Positions 45,887 to 57,896 of a stretch of DNA of 64,000 bases are shown piece after piece. Positions within the stretch are counted from its first letter, which is position 1. The number at the start of each line of letters is the position of its first letter. Origin of the DNA: Excoecaria cochinchinensis (lineage: Eukaryota > Streptophyta > Magnoliopsida > Malpighiales > Euphorbiaceae); NCBI GenBank assembly GCA_947683425.1, contig CANTUQ010000158.1, positions 186,001-250,000 on the forward strand, in the 5' to 3' direction. The notes under the pieces are model-generated. The model was not told where the DNA came from, ran no database searches, and saw only the letters and a program-made list of their open reading frames with translations. Both the position numbers and the translations under genes were made by a program.

Positions 45887-46765
45887 TGTGACGCGCGCCG
45901 GGTCCCCGCGGCCGCCCCTCTGACCGCCCGCTCGAGGGCGATCGGGCAATTGTGGGTCCGTCAACAGTTTGCGATAAATCGCAAGTGCGTCTATGTTGGG
46001 CAACAAAGAGGTTTCATGGAGTCGCCACCCAATAGAACATTGGGAAAGTTTCTCTCGCCTCGGAGAGCCTAAGACTTGCGCATTTTATCCATATTGGGCC
46101 ATGAGGCCTAGGATTAACGTCTAAGTCTCGTGACACAAGAGGTGTCTTGGAGGATAACCTCTAGCCTCTTGAGCCCAAAGACCAGAGCAGGGTTCGGGAC
46201 TTCTCATTTATTCGTACCTTGATTAAGTTTACAATTGAGTTTTGAATTTATTAGTTCGCTCTCTCTCCACACAATGCAAGTTTGGTTAAAGCACAATTTA
46301 TTCATTCAAGAGCATAAAATAAAATAGCATTAAAGCGTAAAATAAATTTACAATAATACTAGGAGCGGAATACCACTCCCATTTATAAATGTACTATACA
46401 TGCATAAAACGGGTTATTCATTAACAATGAGGACATTGGCCCTCGCATGCATTCATTATGGAAAATCATTTTTATGTGATAATTTTATTGGGTAAAAATA
46501 GGACATTGGTCCAATTTTATTTAGCAAACATTCTTTTTAGCGGGAAACATTTGTGTGGTGGTTCTTTTTGGTAGCGGTCGAAAATCATTTTATTATTACA
46601 GACCACAAATACATACAATAATATAAAATAGTAATTACATATTTCTAAATAAATAAATAAATGAATACATAAATAAATAACTAAATTCTAACAATAATCA
46701 ATAATGATAATACATAAAATTAAATAATAATCACAAACCAATAAAATTAAATAACCATAAAACTC

Positions 46766-46770
<5 letters not shown>

Positions 46771-46842
<72 letters not shown>

Positions 46843-46997
46843 CAGAAATTAGATAAATATATAATAATAATAATAATAATTATAAAAACAGAAATTAGAT
46901 AATTATATAATAATAATAATAACAATAACAAAAATTAAATAAATATATAATAATAATAATATTAATATTAATAATATTAATAAACAGAAATTAAATA

Positions 46998-47028
<31 letters not shown>

Positions 47029-47160
47029 GAATAATAAATATTAAATATTAAATAAAATAATAAAAATAATAAAAAAAGAATTATAAATAAATATTAATAA
47101 TAATAATAAATAAATAAATAAATAATATTAATTAATATTAATTTATAATATATTAAAATA
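46771..47160. repeat. (TAA)n microsatellite block in F 3' LTR
   Basis: Several TAA runs, the longest about 70 bp at 46771-46838. The partner block at 53630-54040 has different run lengths. Confidence 0.95.
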
Positions 47161-47179
47161 AATAAATAAATAATGGGCT

Positions 47180-47660
47180 TACCGGATTTCTCTCGCCGGA
47201 GGCTCGTCGGAGCGGCCGTTGGAGACACCGCCAACACCGGACGGTAGATCGGAGCGCCGGGAGTCGAACGCCGGTGGTCACGCGCCGGAAGGTCGCCGGA
47301 TTAGGTCAGAAACCGCCTCGGAGCGTCACGGGTCTTCTTCTCCGATCTCCCTAACGGAGGCGAGTGGTGGAGGCCGGTGTACGCCGGCTGGATCGCCCTG
47401 CTTCCGGGAGCACGCCGGTGGGGCGCGTGTGCCGTTCCGGCACGGTGGGTGGCCGGCGGAGGCCTCGCCTTCTCCCTCCTCTTTTCTCCTTTGCGTCGTC
47501 TATGTTCCTCCCCGCCGATCTCCTCCACGCCGGCGCTGATGGCTGATCGGAAACCGTCTTTCGGTGCGCCGGGGTCTGCTCTCCACCGTGGTGGGGCGCG
47601 TGCGGCGGTTCGGTGGCCGGAGCTGGCCGGCGGAGGCCTCGCCTCCTCCTCTCTCTTTTC
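47180..47660 (-). other. GC-rich block in F 3' LTR
   Basis: A sharply bounded GC-rich stretch full of GCCGG/CGCCGG between the (TAA)n block and a pyrimidine tract. It is repeated in the other LTR at about 54050-54540. L has a smaller GC block in a similar position. It may be an enhancer/CpG-island-like part or a captured sequence; no protein family is recognised. Confidence 0.6.
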
Positions 47661-48278
47661 TTCCTCTTTCCCTTGGTTCCGGCGTCTTTTTCCCTTGGCT
47701 GGTCCGGTCTGCTCCTCCCTTCTCTCTTTCTTTTCTTTTCCTTTCTTTTTCCTTTCCTTTTCTTTTCTTTTTCTTTCTCTCTTCTCTTGATCTGCCGAGC
47801 CCCCTTTTAATTTCCTTCATCTTCTTCTCTTTATACCCTCAAATTAGGGCTAAGGTTATCAATGTAATTTCCCACTCAATTATTTTCCTCCATTTTCATA
47901 TCTTAATTAATGTAATTTAATTAAAACTAATACACACATACTAATTTAATTAAACAATTACATAATTAATTTAAACATTACATATTAACACATTAATTCA
48001 TTAATCTACTTAATATATAATTTATCTAATTAATTAAACATTCTACATTTTAACTAATTAATTAACTAATTAATCTTTAATTTTACATGCATTTTAATTA
48101 ATACCATAATATTAACTAATTAATTAACTAACAACACTAACTAATTAATTACCTAATTTTACACACACACACACCTATTTATATATTTATTATATATATA
48201 TATTTTTTTGGAGGGAATTATCAAGGATCCAAAATCACAATTTTTATTTTATGCCGGACTCGGGACCCGGTGTCTACA

Positions 48279-48291
48279 GTTGCCCCCAATT
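48279..48291 (-). other. Polypurine tract of F
   Basis: On the minus strand AATTGGGGGCAAC runs into TGTAGACACC, the usual Tat/Ogre arrangement. Confidence 0.75.
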
Positions 48292-48384
48292 TTGGAGAAG
48301 CTAGTGCATAGAGACACCTAGGTGAGCCAAAATTCAAAGAGGAAGAGAGAAGAGATTACATACCTGTGGCGAAGACTTTGGGAT

Positions 48385-48905
48385 TTTGCCTCCTCAGAGG
48401 ACTTGGAGAATTTTGCCTCCTCAGAGGACTTTGGGGAATTTGCCTCCTCAGAGGACTTTGAGAATTTGCCTCCTCAGAGGACTTTGGGATTTTGCCTCCT
48501 CAGAGGACTTGGAGAATTTTGCCTCCTCAGAGGACTTTAGGATTTTGCCTCCTCAGAGGACTTTGGGATTTTGCCTCCTCAGAGGACTTTAGGGAATTTG
48601 CCTCCTCAGAGGACTTTGAGAATTTGCCTCCTCAGAGGACTTTGGGGAATTTGCCTCCTCAGAGGATTTTGAGAATTTGCCTCCTCAGAGGACTTTGGGA
48701 TTTTGCCTCCTCAGAGGATTTTTAGATTTTGCCTCCTCAGAGGACTTTGAGAATTTGCCTCCTCAGAGGACTTTGAGATTTTGCCTCCTCAGAGGACTTT
48801 TGGATTTTGCCTCCTCAGAGGACTTTGGGATTTTGCCTCCTCAGAGGACTTTGGGATTTTGCCTCCTCAGAGGACTTTGAGATTTTGCCTCCTCAGAGGA
48901 CTTTG
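48385..48905 (-). repeat. Twenty-copy 26-bp tandem repeat near the 3' LTR of F
   Basis: I count 20 occurrences of CCTCCTCAGAGGA, each followed by CTTTGGGATTTTG-like sequence, with a period near 26 bp. Each unit contains the short inverted repeat TCCTCAGAGGA. Degenerate further units lie at about 49150-49245. A position just inside the 3' LTR fits the known hypervariable, tandem-repeat-rich 3' UTR of Tat/Ogre elements. Confidence 0.95.
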
Positions 48906-51900
48906 ATGATGTGGTGAATGCGTCGAGTCTGCTCCAGACTTACAAAATGCGGGGGTTTGCTCTCTTGAGCTGCACCGAGTCTGCTCCAGACTTACAAAGT
49001 GCTGATGTTGTTCTTCTGAAATGGATGTCCTTCCGGACTGGGTGTCCTCCTGGAATGCCCTTCTGAGCGGTCATTCAGATATTTTCTGCAAAATCAGATG
49101 CACAAAATATACACAAGAAGTTGTATGCATGATGTTGTGTGGGACTTGTCTCCTTAGGGAGTTTAGGGAATAGACCTCTTCAGAGGGTTTCGACATTTGC
49201 CTCCTCAAAGGACTTCAAGATTTGCCTCCTCAGAGTGCTTTGAGAATTGTCTTGATTGATGCTTGGAATGATGTCGTCACTCGGGTTCTGCCGGTGTCCG
49301 CATCGAGTCTCTATTTCTGCGAGACTTAGAAAGGCAAATATGCAGGAAAAAATAGGTGAGCATGCAAGTGAAATGCATGTGTATGCAGCAATGCAGTATA
49401 AAAATTCATCAAAGTGGATTTGGAGGCGACAGCCAATCTGGTTGCAATTTGCAGTAAGATCAGTGCCTTCTGGAATTGCCTTTGAATTTCATGCTCTTTG
49501 GGGATCATGAGGTTCTCGTCTAAAATCTGTAGTCATTATTTTAAGGTAGTGCGTCCCTTGTGGATTTTCACACTATCTTTTCTTGGTGGGAAATGCATCC
49601 TTTCGGATTTTCACATGACCCTGTGCCTTATTTTTGCCTGGAATGAAGCCAATCCAATCCAGCGGCTTTTTCTTCTTCTTTCTTTTTTTTTTCTTCTTCC
49701 TTTTTTTTTTTAGGACAGACTGCCTGTTTTCAGGTTTTCACCCTGTCCTTTGGCCTAACTTTTGCTTAGAGCGCCAATTACGATTTTCATCTCTAACGGC
49801 CTTTTTTTCTTTTTTTTTTCTTTTTCTTTTTCTTTTTTTTCCTTTTTTTTTGTTTTTTTTTTGTACATCAGATGAACTATTCTGGTTACATCAACACCAT
49901 TGCATAAATGCACATATTTCAATTTGATTTCATAATATATGATCATTATTTAGCATTAATCTCAAGATACAAAAGCTCATCCAATCTCGGGATGGATCTT
50001 GAAAGCATCAAACTCCTGTTATCAATCTGCTCTCTTTTTTATTCTCATGATTGAATATTTTCTCTCTGCTCTTATTTTATTTTTTGAATGCGAATTCTAG
50101 AAGCAACGTCGGAGACGAGACTTAACTCGAATGCATGAATGCACTCATGGCTTCTCGCTTGAAGCTCAAGAAACACCATAGGCTTACGTACCAAACCTTA
50201 TTAAAAGGTCATCTCCGCTAATTGGATAAGACTGAACCCAGAATCAAAAGGTCTTACTTTGGTTGTAATGTCAGGTTTGGGTAGATGGCTGTCAAAGAAA
50301 GATCAGGTCGCTAGAGAAAAATGGCCGCGATATTCACTCGGCTGATGGATGAACCGTTCTCAGCTCAGTTGTATATACAAAGGATTTTTTTTTATTTTTT
50401 TTTGAATTTGGGCTCGGTAACATTTTAGCTCCTTGAGATCAGAAGGGCAATCATTGAAACTAGTCAATTGGTCACCATTTTGAGCTCTCTTTTTTTTTTT
50501 TTATTCTTCTTTTTTTCTTTTCGTTTTCTTTGCTCCTTTTTCTTTCTTTTTTTTTTCATTTATTTTTTCTTTTTGGATTTTTTGCTTTTCGCTTTTCGTT
50601 TTCTTTTTCTTCTTTTTGCTTTCGCTTCTCTTTTTTTTTTTTTGAGCTCATGCCTTTCGTCCATGACTAAACCCTCTTTTCAAAGTCTGAACTTGCTCTT
50701 ATCAAGGCAATTTTTTAATAGTCCAAAGAATTGTTCAAATGTAATCCATCAGTTTTAGAGCGGCCACTCTTCTAAGGGGAAGCCAAAATTATTTTAGGCG
50801 ATGGGGTAGTTTTAATGTATGTAACAATAAAATTGGTACGCATTCAGCATACCTGCATAAAGGCTCAATGGGCTAGCAAGCGATTGCAGAACAAGGGTAG
50901 GAAATAGTCATTTAGAGAGCTATACAAAGAAAAGATTGCCTAAATCATTTTCCAGGTTCTGTCTTATCCAGAGATCGCTTCGACGGGTAATCAGAAAGGT
51001 TCTAGTGCTCTTAGTGAGTTTTCATCCAATCTCCTAATTGCAACTAGTTTTTATTTTTCTTATTTTATTTTCTCTGAATCTCTCTCTCTTCAGGAGTTAT
51101 ATCAGATGCCATCAAGATTTTCCTTGGATTTCCCAAAGTTCCAAGATTAAATGCAGTAGTATTAATTGAATTAATGTCAAAATGAATGAATGTATCATGA
51201 TCATAAGAAATGAAATCATTAAAAATAATATACAAATACACAAAAACATTGTTCATCTGTCATCAGCTTTTATTTCCCCTTCTTCTCTGGGTCAACAATT
51301 TCTTTATTGTTGATAAGATCTTGATTTCAGTCCATCAGAATTTAGCATTGATCCGTTAACTGGCCAGCGTTGGTGGGCTGCTATGTCCTCAATCTCATCT
51401 TCTTCCACAAAATCCTCCTCGGGATTATGAACTCTTGCCCTTCTTGGCTCAATAAGTGTCGCAGCTCCATGCTCATTGACAGTTTGACAGTAGCATTGCC
51501 AATAAAAAGAGCCTCTCCACCAGCAGGTGGTTCGGCCTGCCCCCAGCATGAGCTATTGGTTGTCGTGGATCAGCAAGTGGTTGTGAGATAGTAGGTGCTC
51601 GTGAATCATGAGGATAAGGTACTAGATTCTGAGAGTGTCTCAAGATCCCAATCAAGCACTAATTCGAGCAATCCAAAGGGCGAGTCTGGCCTTACTAATC
51701 GACCGTCAGGACCTCTAATCCATTTGGATGAATTTATGATGGCTGAAAATTTAAATTGTTAGTATGATGCGTGTATGATAATATACGATGCATGATCGTG
51801 AATTGTGCAGATGGAGTGAAAAAATCAATAAATTGCAATTATGCGATGCAATGCATGAAGATAAATATACACGTGATTGTATATGTATGAAAAAAATAAT

Positions 51901-52728
51901 ATGTAGGCAAAAGGATATATACACAATATGAAATGTATTTTTTATTTTTTTATATTTTATATATTTTTTATTTTTGATTGATTTTTTTTTTTACATGAAT
52001 GACATGTGATGTATGTGCATGTTATGCAGCATTCACAGCCACATGCAAGCAGGTAGAACCTTCCGACCTTATTTCTCCCACACACGAGGTCGTGCGATCT
52101 CTTTCCTAGGTGGGCTTTATCCAAGGGTTAACAGGGAACCCAATGGAAGCGTATAGTGCACGGTGAAAATCCGACAGCATAATAACTCTTACTTTAAAGC
52201 ACATGCGCATGGATGGTTGGCCATTATATATTTAAACAATTCGATTAAATCAAGATGAGCCCATCGGGGCATGAAAGCCTTTGATAAAAACCATTTGATT
52301 CAATTGATTTTGTTCAATATATGACAGCCCAAATAGCAAGCACGATATTATGGTACATGTCACCTAGTGGAAGTTTCTATTGCCATTATATGGGCTTTGG
52401 TCAAAAGGTGGTGTTACTTTAGGGCTACCCAAGCATGATCCCTGTCGATGGGTCTAGCTCATCACGAGCATAACGACCGATCGGGTCACCATTTGATATA
52501 CCTTGATGGTACGAGACTTGGGCTGGTGATTATCCTTAACACTTCCCCAAATTGAGTGAAAATGAGGTCGTGCTTTAGGAACGCACCGGGGCTGATAGAG
52601 GGACCAAACTAGCATAGATCTAAGGCTCTAATGCGATGCAATGCAAATTTTGAGGGAAAGCGAATTTAATAAACTAAAACTTAATTATAAATTTTAATCA
52701 AGATACTTTCGAATCGAAGTCTCAAATA
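48906..52728 (-). other. Non-coding internal region of F with a gag trace
   Basis: It consists of AT-rich sequence with T/CT homopolymer blocks (49670-49870 and 50490-50645). The only coding trace is on the minus strand at about 51270-51325, reading QDLINNKEIVDPEKKGK, which parallels the segment after the gag zinc finger of F0 (VHDLIDTKQITDPEKREKKK). A second open stretch (51304-51549, acidic) may be a gag remnant but is not recognised. There is no protease, RT or integrase, so F depends on proteins from another element. Confidence 0.6.
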
Positions 52729-52747
52729 CGTCCCAAGTGGAGTCGCT
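52729..52747 (-). other. Primer-binding site of F (tRNA-Arg-like)
   Basis: On the minus strand, right after the 5' LTR, the sequence reads AGCGACTCCACTTGGGACG. It resembles the GCGACTC..GGGGA primer sites of Tat/Ogre elements that pair with tRNA-Arg. The exact tRNA is recalled, not checked. Confidence 0.6.
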
Positions 52748-52749
52748 AC

Positions 52750-53628
52750 TGTGACGCGCGCCGGGTCCCCGCGGCCGCCCCTCTGACCGCCCGCTCGAGG
52801 GCGATCGGGCAATTGTGGGTCCGTCAACAGCTTGCGATAAATCGCAAGTGCGTCTATGTTGGGCAACAAAGAGGTTTCATGGAGTCGCCACCCAATAGAA
52901 CATTGGGAAAGTTTCTCTCGCCTCGGAGAGCCTAAGACTTGCGCATTTTATACATATTGGGCCATGAGGCCTAGGATTAACATCTAAGTCTCATGACACA
53001 AGAGGTGTCTTGGAGGATAACCTCTAGCCTCTTGAGCCCAAAGACCAGAGCAGGGTTCGGGACTTCTCATTTATTCGTACCTTGATTAAGTTTACAATTG
53101 AGTTTTGAATTTATTAGTTCGCTCTCTCTCCACACAATGCAAGTTTGGTTAAAGCACAATTTATTCATTCAAGAGCATAAAATAAAATAGCATTAAAGCG
53201 TAAAATAAATTTACAATAATACTAGGAGCAGAATACCACTCCCATTTATAAATGTACTATACATGCATAAAACGGGTTATTCATTAACAATGAGGACATT
53301 GGCCCTCGCATGCATTCATTATGGAAAATCATTTTTATGTGATAATTTTATTGGGTAAAAATAGGACATTGGTCCAATTTTATTTAGCAAACATTCTTTT
53401 TAGCGGGAAACATTTGTGTGGTGGTTCTTTTTAGTAGCGGTCGAAAATCATTTTATTATTACAGACCACAAATACATACAATAATATAAAATAGTAATTA
53501 CATATTTCTAAATAAATAAATAAATGAATACATAAATAAATAACTAAATTCTAACAATAATCAATAATGATAATACATAAAATTAAATAATAATCACAAA
53601 CCAATAAAATTAAATAACCATAAAACTC

Positions 53629-53699
<71 letters not shown>

Positions 53700-53713
53700 C
53701 AGAAATTAGATAA

Positions 53714-53746
<33 letters not shown>

Positions 53747-53769
53747 TATAAAAACAGAAATTAGATAAT

Positions 53770-53803
<34 letters not shown>

Positions 53804-55154
53804 TAACAAAAATTAAATAAATATATAATAATAATAATAATAATATTAATATTAATAATATTAATAAACAGAAATTAAATAAATAATAATAATAATAATA
53901 ATAATATTAATAATAATAGAATAATAAATATTAAATAAAATAATAAAAATAATAAAAACAGAATTATAAATAAATATTAATAATAATAATAATAAATAAA
54001 TAAATAAATAATATTAATTAATAATATATTAAAATAAATAAATAAATAATGGGCTTACCGGATTTCTCTCGCCGGAGGCTCGTCGGAGCGGCCGTTGGAG
54101 ACACCGCCAACACCGGACGGTAGATCGGAGCGCCGGGAGTCGAACGCCTGTGGTCACGCGCCGGAAGGTCGCCGGATTAGGACGGAAACCGCCTCGGAGC
54201 GTCACGGGTCTTCTTCTCCGATCTCCCTAACGGCGGCGAGTGGTGGAGGCCGGTGTACGCCGGCTGGATCGCCCTGCTTCCGGGAGCACGCCGGTGGGGC
54301 GCGTGTGCCGTTCCGGCACGGTGGGTGGCCGGCGGAGGCCTCGCCTTCTCCCTCCTCTTTTCTGCTTTGCGTCGTCTATGTTCCTCCCCGCTGATCTCCT
54401 CCACGCCGGCGCTGATGGCTGATCGGAAACCTTCTTTCGGTGCGCCGGGGTCTGCTCTCCACCGTGGTGGGGCGCGTGCGGCGGTTCGGTGGCCGGAGCT
54501 GGCCGGCGGAGGCCTCGCCTCCTCCTCTCTCTTTTCTTCCTCTTTCCCTTGGTTCCGGCGTCTTTTTCCCTTGGCTGGTCCGGTCTGCTCCTCCCTTCTC
54601 TCTTTCTTTTCTTTTCCTTTCTTTTTCCATTCCTTTTCTTTTCTTTTTCTTTCTCTCTTCTCTTGATCTGCCGAGCCCCCTTTTAATTTCCTTCATCTTC
54701 TTCTCTTTATACCCTCAAATTAGGGCTAAGGTTATCAATGTAATTTCCCACTCAATTATTTTCCTCCATTTTCATATCTTAATTAATCTAATTTAATTAA
54801 AACTAATACACACATACTAATTTAATTAAACAATTACATAATTAATTTAAACATTACATATTAACACATTAATTCATTAATCTACTTAATATATAATTTA
54901 TCTAATTAATTAAACATTCTACATTTTAACTAATTAATTAACTAATTAATCTTTAATTTTACATGCATTTTAATTAATACCATAATATTAACTAATTAAT
55001 TAACTAACAACACTAACTAATTAATTACCTAATTTTACACACACACACACCTATTTATATATTTATTATATATATATATTTTTTTGGAGGGAATTATCAA
55101 GGATCAAAAATCACAATTTTTATTTTATGCCGGACTCGGGACCCGGTGTCTACA
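52750..55154 (-). mobile_element. 5' LTR of F (2405 bp)
   Basis: Same structure as 45887-48278, with (TAA)n block 53630-54040, GC block about 54050-54540 and CT block about 54540-54700. About 17 substitutions separate the two LTRs. Confidence 0.92.
53630..54045. repeat. (TAA)n microsatellite block in F 5' LTR
   Basis: TAA runs like those at 46771-47160, with different lengths. Confidence 0.95.
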
Positions 55155-55995
55155 AAGGTCCTGAGTTTTATTTGTCCAACCTCTGATACATCTCTCGGAA
55201 TTTGATCTTATTTGGCAGCACCATATGCATCCCAGATGTTGTGGATACAACGGAATGGTTTTCAAAATTCTGTTTGTCATCAGGTTGGTACATGTGAAAG
55301 CAACGTTGTCTCAACAATGTCCTTGTCAATTTTCAGCATATCATACCTGGTCCAGGCAAAAGCTCCCTTTTTTTATTATCTCTTTTTTTTTATTATCTCT
55401 CAAAATTATCCTCTCTTCAGGAGTCATATACCAAATACTATCAATATTTTTTTTGGATTCCCCGAAGTTTCGAGGTTAGATGAAGTCGTATTAATTGGGT
55501 TAATGTTAAAATGAATGAGTGCATCGTGATCATCAGAAATGAAATCATTAGAAACACCATACAAATAGAGCAAAAACTGTTCATCATATTAAAATAACCA
55601 AATTGTCACAAGGAGTTCTTAAAATAACTTCAAAAAAACATAGTATCTCCATACTGCTCTTACAAAATGTGCCACTCAGGTGTACCGGACCCGATCACAT
55701 ATTTGGTGGAGGGACGACATTATAGCTTGTCTTCTTCTTCTTCTCTCTTTTCTCGGGATCAGTGATCTGTTTGGTGTCAATGAGATCATGGACCTTATTC
55801 CTCAGAGTTAGGCAATAATCTGTCAGGTGCCCAGTGTGCTCATGGCAAGCACAGTACTGATCATCTCTATGTCCCGGCTATCCTTGGTTCACGGCTAGCC
55901 TAGGTGTCAAGGGTCGTAGCTTGCCCTCCTTCATTAGTCTCTCTAATACTCAGGATAGAGAACGACCCAAGTTAGAGTATTGTCTCTGACCTTGT
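55155..55995 (-). mobile_element. Fragment of old element F0 (4)
   Basis: It begins with the AAGGT TSD of F. The segment 55408-55590 aligns with F internal 51085-51265 (CTCTCTTCAGGAGTCATAT), and the gag trace follows. F0 is interrupted at about 55995 by element J and presumably continues beyond the window. Confidence 0.75.
55660..55960 (-). pseudogene. gag: Gag remnant of Tat/Ogre-like F0
   Basis: On the minus strand the frame reads a zinc-finger-like QYCACHEHTGHLTDYC (about 55820-55866) followed by LTLRNKVHDLIDTKQITDPE. The pattern C..H..GH.T..C..L...I..LID is typical of the nucleocapsid end of plant Tat/Ogre gag. Stops flank it on both sides. It fixes the orientation of F0, and by alignment of F, as minus. 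Confidence 0.7.
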
Positions 55996-57781
55996 TGATA
56001 ACTTCAATTTAGTATTTTGTTTTGATAGTATTTTTGTATGATTTATGGGTGCTTAGTGGTGTTTATTGTCATATCATGCTTACTTTAGATTAATTTTTTC
56101 AATCTTAGTGAAATTAGAATTTTTATGCATTTTAGTTAGTATTTTGATTCAGTTTGAATTGTGTTTGTAGCATTTTTCTAGGTACCTCATGGTCACAACA
56201 ACATTGGTTGTGACCGTGACATTCAAAGGATTCAAAAACAGTAGCTGGGCATACTATAGGTCACGGTGGCAACCAATGTTGTTGTTACCGTGACATATTT
56301 CTTCATTGGGTAAAATGCAGGCAAGAAGCACCTCACGGTGGCAACCTATCTGGTTGCCACCGTGACTTAAATTTCACCAAGGCAGAATCATTTGAGAAGG
56401 TACCTCACGGTGGCAAAGGAATCCATTGTCACCGTGACATAAGGAATTCCTGGACAGAAGCGAAAGTTGAGCATCTCATGGTGGCAACAAATCTGGTTGC
56501 CACCGTGACCCCTATCCTGTGCGTAAGGCAGAATCACATCCTGAACAACCTCACGGTGATAACCATTTGGTTGCCACCGTGACCCCTCGGGATATTTAAA
56601 GACAAGTTTTCTGTTTGGCAAGGGGAGTTCGAATTTTCAACCTATTTTCATATTAGGGTTTTAGATCTAAAATTTTTACAAGCTTTTCTATTGTTCTGAA
56701 TTTAGCTTTTAATTTTTTTTTTAGAACTAAATTACAAATCAAGAGTTTTACATTTGAAACACATAGTTTAATTTCAATACACAGTTTTTACATCTGGATT
56801 TTCAGAATTTTTCTCCGTCAAAGATTCAAAGAAGGAGATCGAAGAACGTGGGATTCAACTGGGATTTCCTCCTTAATGAATTTCTGGGTTTATTCTTTCC
56901 TTTTTCCTTTTGATTTTTAATGAATCGTGAGTAGTCTTTTAGTTGTTTGGGGGATCTTTGAGTCCCCTACCCATGATGTGAATTCTGAACATCTTTTGAA
57001 ATTAAATATATGATTGAATGGTTTATTTCACTGATTCTTATCGCTAATTCATGGGATTCATTTTTCTCAAGTTAATTTCCAGTTTTGATGAATTATTTAT
57101 TTCATGTATCTTTGTTGGTTATTGAGTTGTATGGATTGGATGCCATGATTATTTATATTCAGTTTTTATCATTCTTGATGTATCTTTTGGATGACTCCGA
57201 TTGGGAATCTAGAAGTGCAGAATTTTATGATTTAAGACTAGAGTGGCGAGTGAAATAATTAAGTTCTGGGTTGTTTGACTTCGTAATGGGAAAATAAACC
57301 AAACTTAGGATTTTAGACCCGTGCATATGCTAGTTATATGGTTGGCTCTGGATTGGGATGTCATGTAATTAGAGTGGCTAGCTCTGGGTAGGGAAGTCTG
57401 GGTTAAGAGGGTTATCCCGATTTCTTTCATATTTGGTTCTTGGATTAATTTTATTCACATTTGGGCATGGGGTGGATGCGTGAACCCGAGCAACGTTCTT
57501 CTATTTTGAATTCTTAGCTTGTTAATTTTTTCCATCATTTTATTTCTATCAATTTTTGACATCAATTTAATTTGATTATTTCTACTTGCTTATTTTAGTT
57601 ATTTAATTTCTTTATTTTTAATCAATAGATAACTCAATATATTTAAACAATTGGGAATTCTTTAGCATACATTTGATTTTCATTACTTGCACACACAATC
57701 CTTTGGGTACGATAATTCGGGGTCCTAAATTTACCCCACTGTATTACTTGCCAATTCAGTACACTTGTTGAGGTCACGTCA
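55996..57781 (+). mobile_element. 5' LTR of Athila-like element J
   Basis: It starts near TGATAACTTC (55996) and ends at CACGTCA before the primer site, about 1786 bp. It has a palindrome array (56190-56583) followed by a TATA-like ATATTTAAAG (about 56583-56592), so the array lies in U3. The left edge is uncertain by a few bases, because the other LTR and TSD are outside the window. Confidence 0.75.
56190..56583 (+). repeat. Palindrome array in U3 of J
   Basis: Six units, each a 30-36 bp imperfect palindrome of type TCACGGTGGCAAC..GGTTGCCACCGTGA, separated by about 30-40 bp of unrelated sequence. Confidence 0.93.
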
Positions 57782-57787
57782 AGTTTT

Positions 57788-57805
57788 TGGCGCCGTTGCC
57801 GGGGA
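57788..57805 (+). other. Primer-binding site of J (Athila type, tRNA-Asp)
   Basis: TGGCGCCGTTGCCGGGGA is the classical Athila-lineage primer site, just downstream of the 5' LTR. Confidence 0.95.
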
Positions 57806-57896
57806 TTGGCGTTGTTTGTGAGTTTTGATTCTTATTTTATGTGTTTTTCTTTTTCTTATTTTATTTTTGTTTATTCTTTTCAGGTAGTTGTGGTGC

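Larger units (their letters stand above)
45887..48278 (-). mobile_element. 3' LTR of F (2392 bp)
   Basis: The plus-strand ends are TGTGACGCGC and GTGTCTACA. It holds (TAA)n tracts (46771-47160), a GC-rich block (about 47180-47660) and a CT-rich block (about 47640-47830; purine-rich on the sense strand). Reading frames of 60-137 aa over the GC block are on both strands and in several frames. Confidence 0.92.
45887..55154 (-). mobile_element. Non-autonomous Tat/Ogre-like element F, full length
   Basis: AAGGT is duplicated at 45882-45886 and 55155-55159. The LTRs are 45887-48278 (3' LTR on the minus strand) and 52750-55154 (5' LTR). The internal region is only about 4.5 kb and has no gag-pol frame. 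Minus orientation follows from a primer site at the right LTR and a polypurine tract at the left LTR. The terminus TGTAGACACCGGGTCC, the tRNA-Arg-like primer site and tandem repeats next to the 3' LTR are typical of Tat/Ogre elements. Its LTRs differ by roughly 17 substitutions plus microsatellite length changes by eye. It is inserted in F0, an older member of the same family. Confidence 0.9.

Noticed and set aside
47219..47920. Several 60-137 aa frames in the GC-rich and CT-rich part of the F LTRs
   Set aside because: They exist in many frames on both strands, are low in complexity, and are duplicated only because LTRs are duplicated. No family is recognised.
48322..48880. Repeat proteins such as PPQRTLGFCLLRGL
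   Set aside because: Chance translation of the 26-bp tandem repeat; the period is not a multiple of three and the frames shift.
53627..53809. Poly-Leu/Ile/Tyr reading frame
   Set aside because: Translation of the (TAA)n microsatellite.
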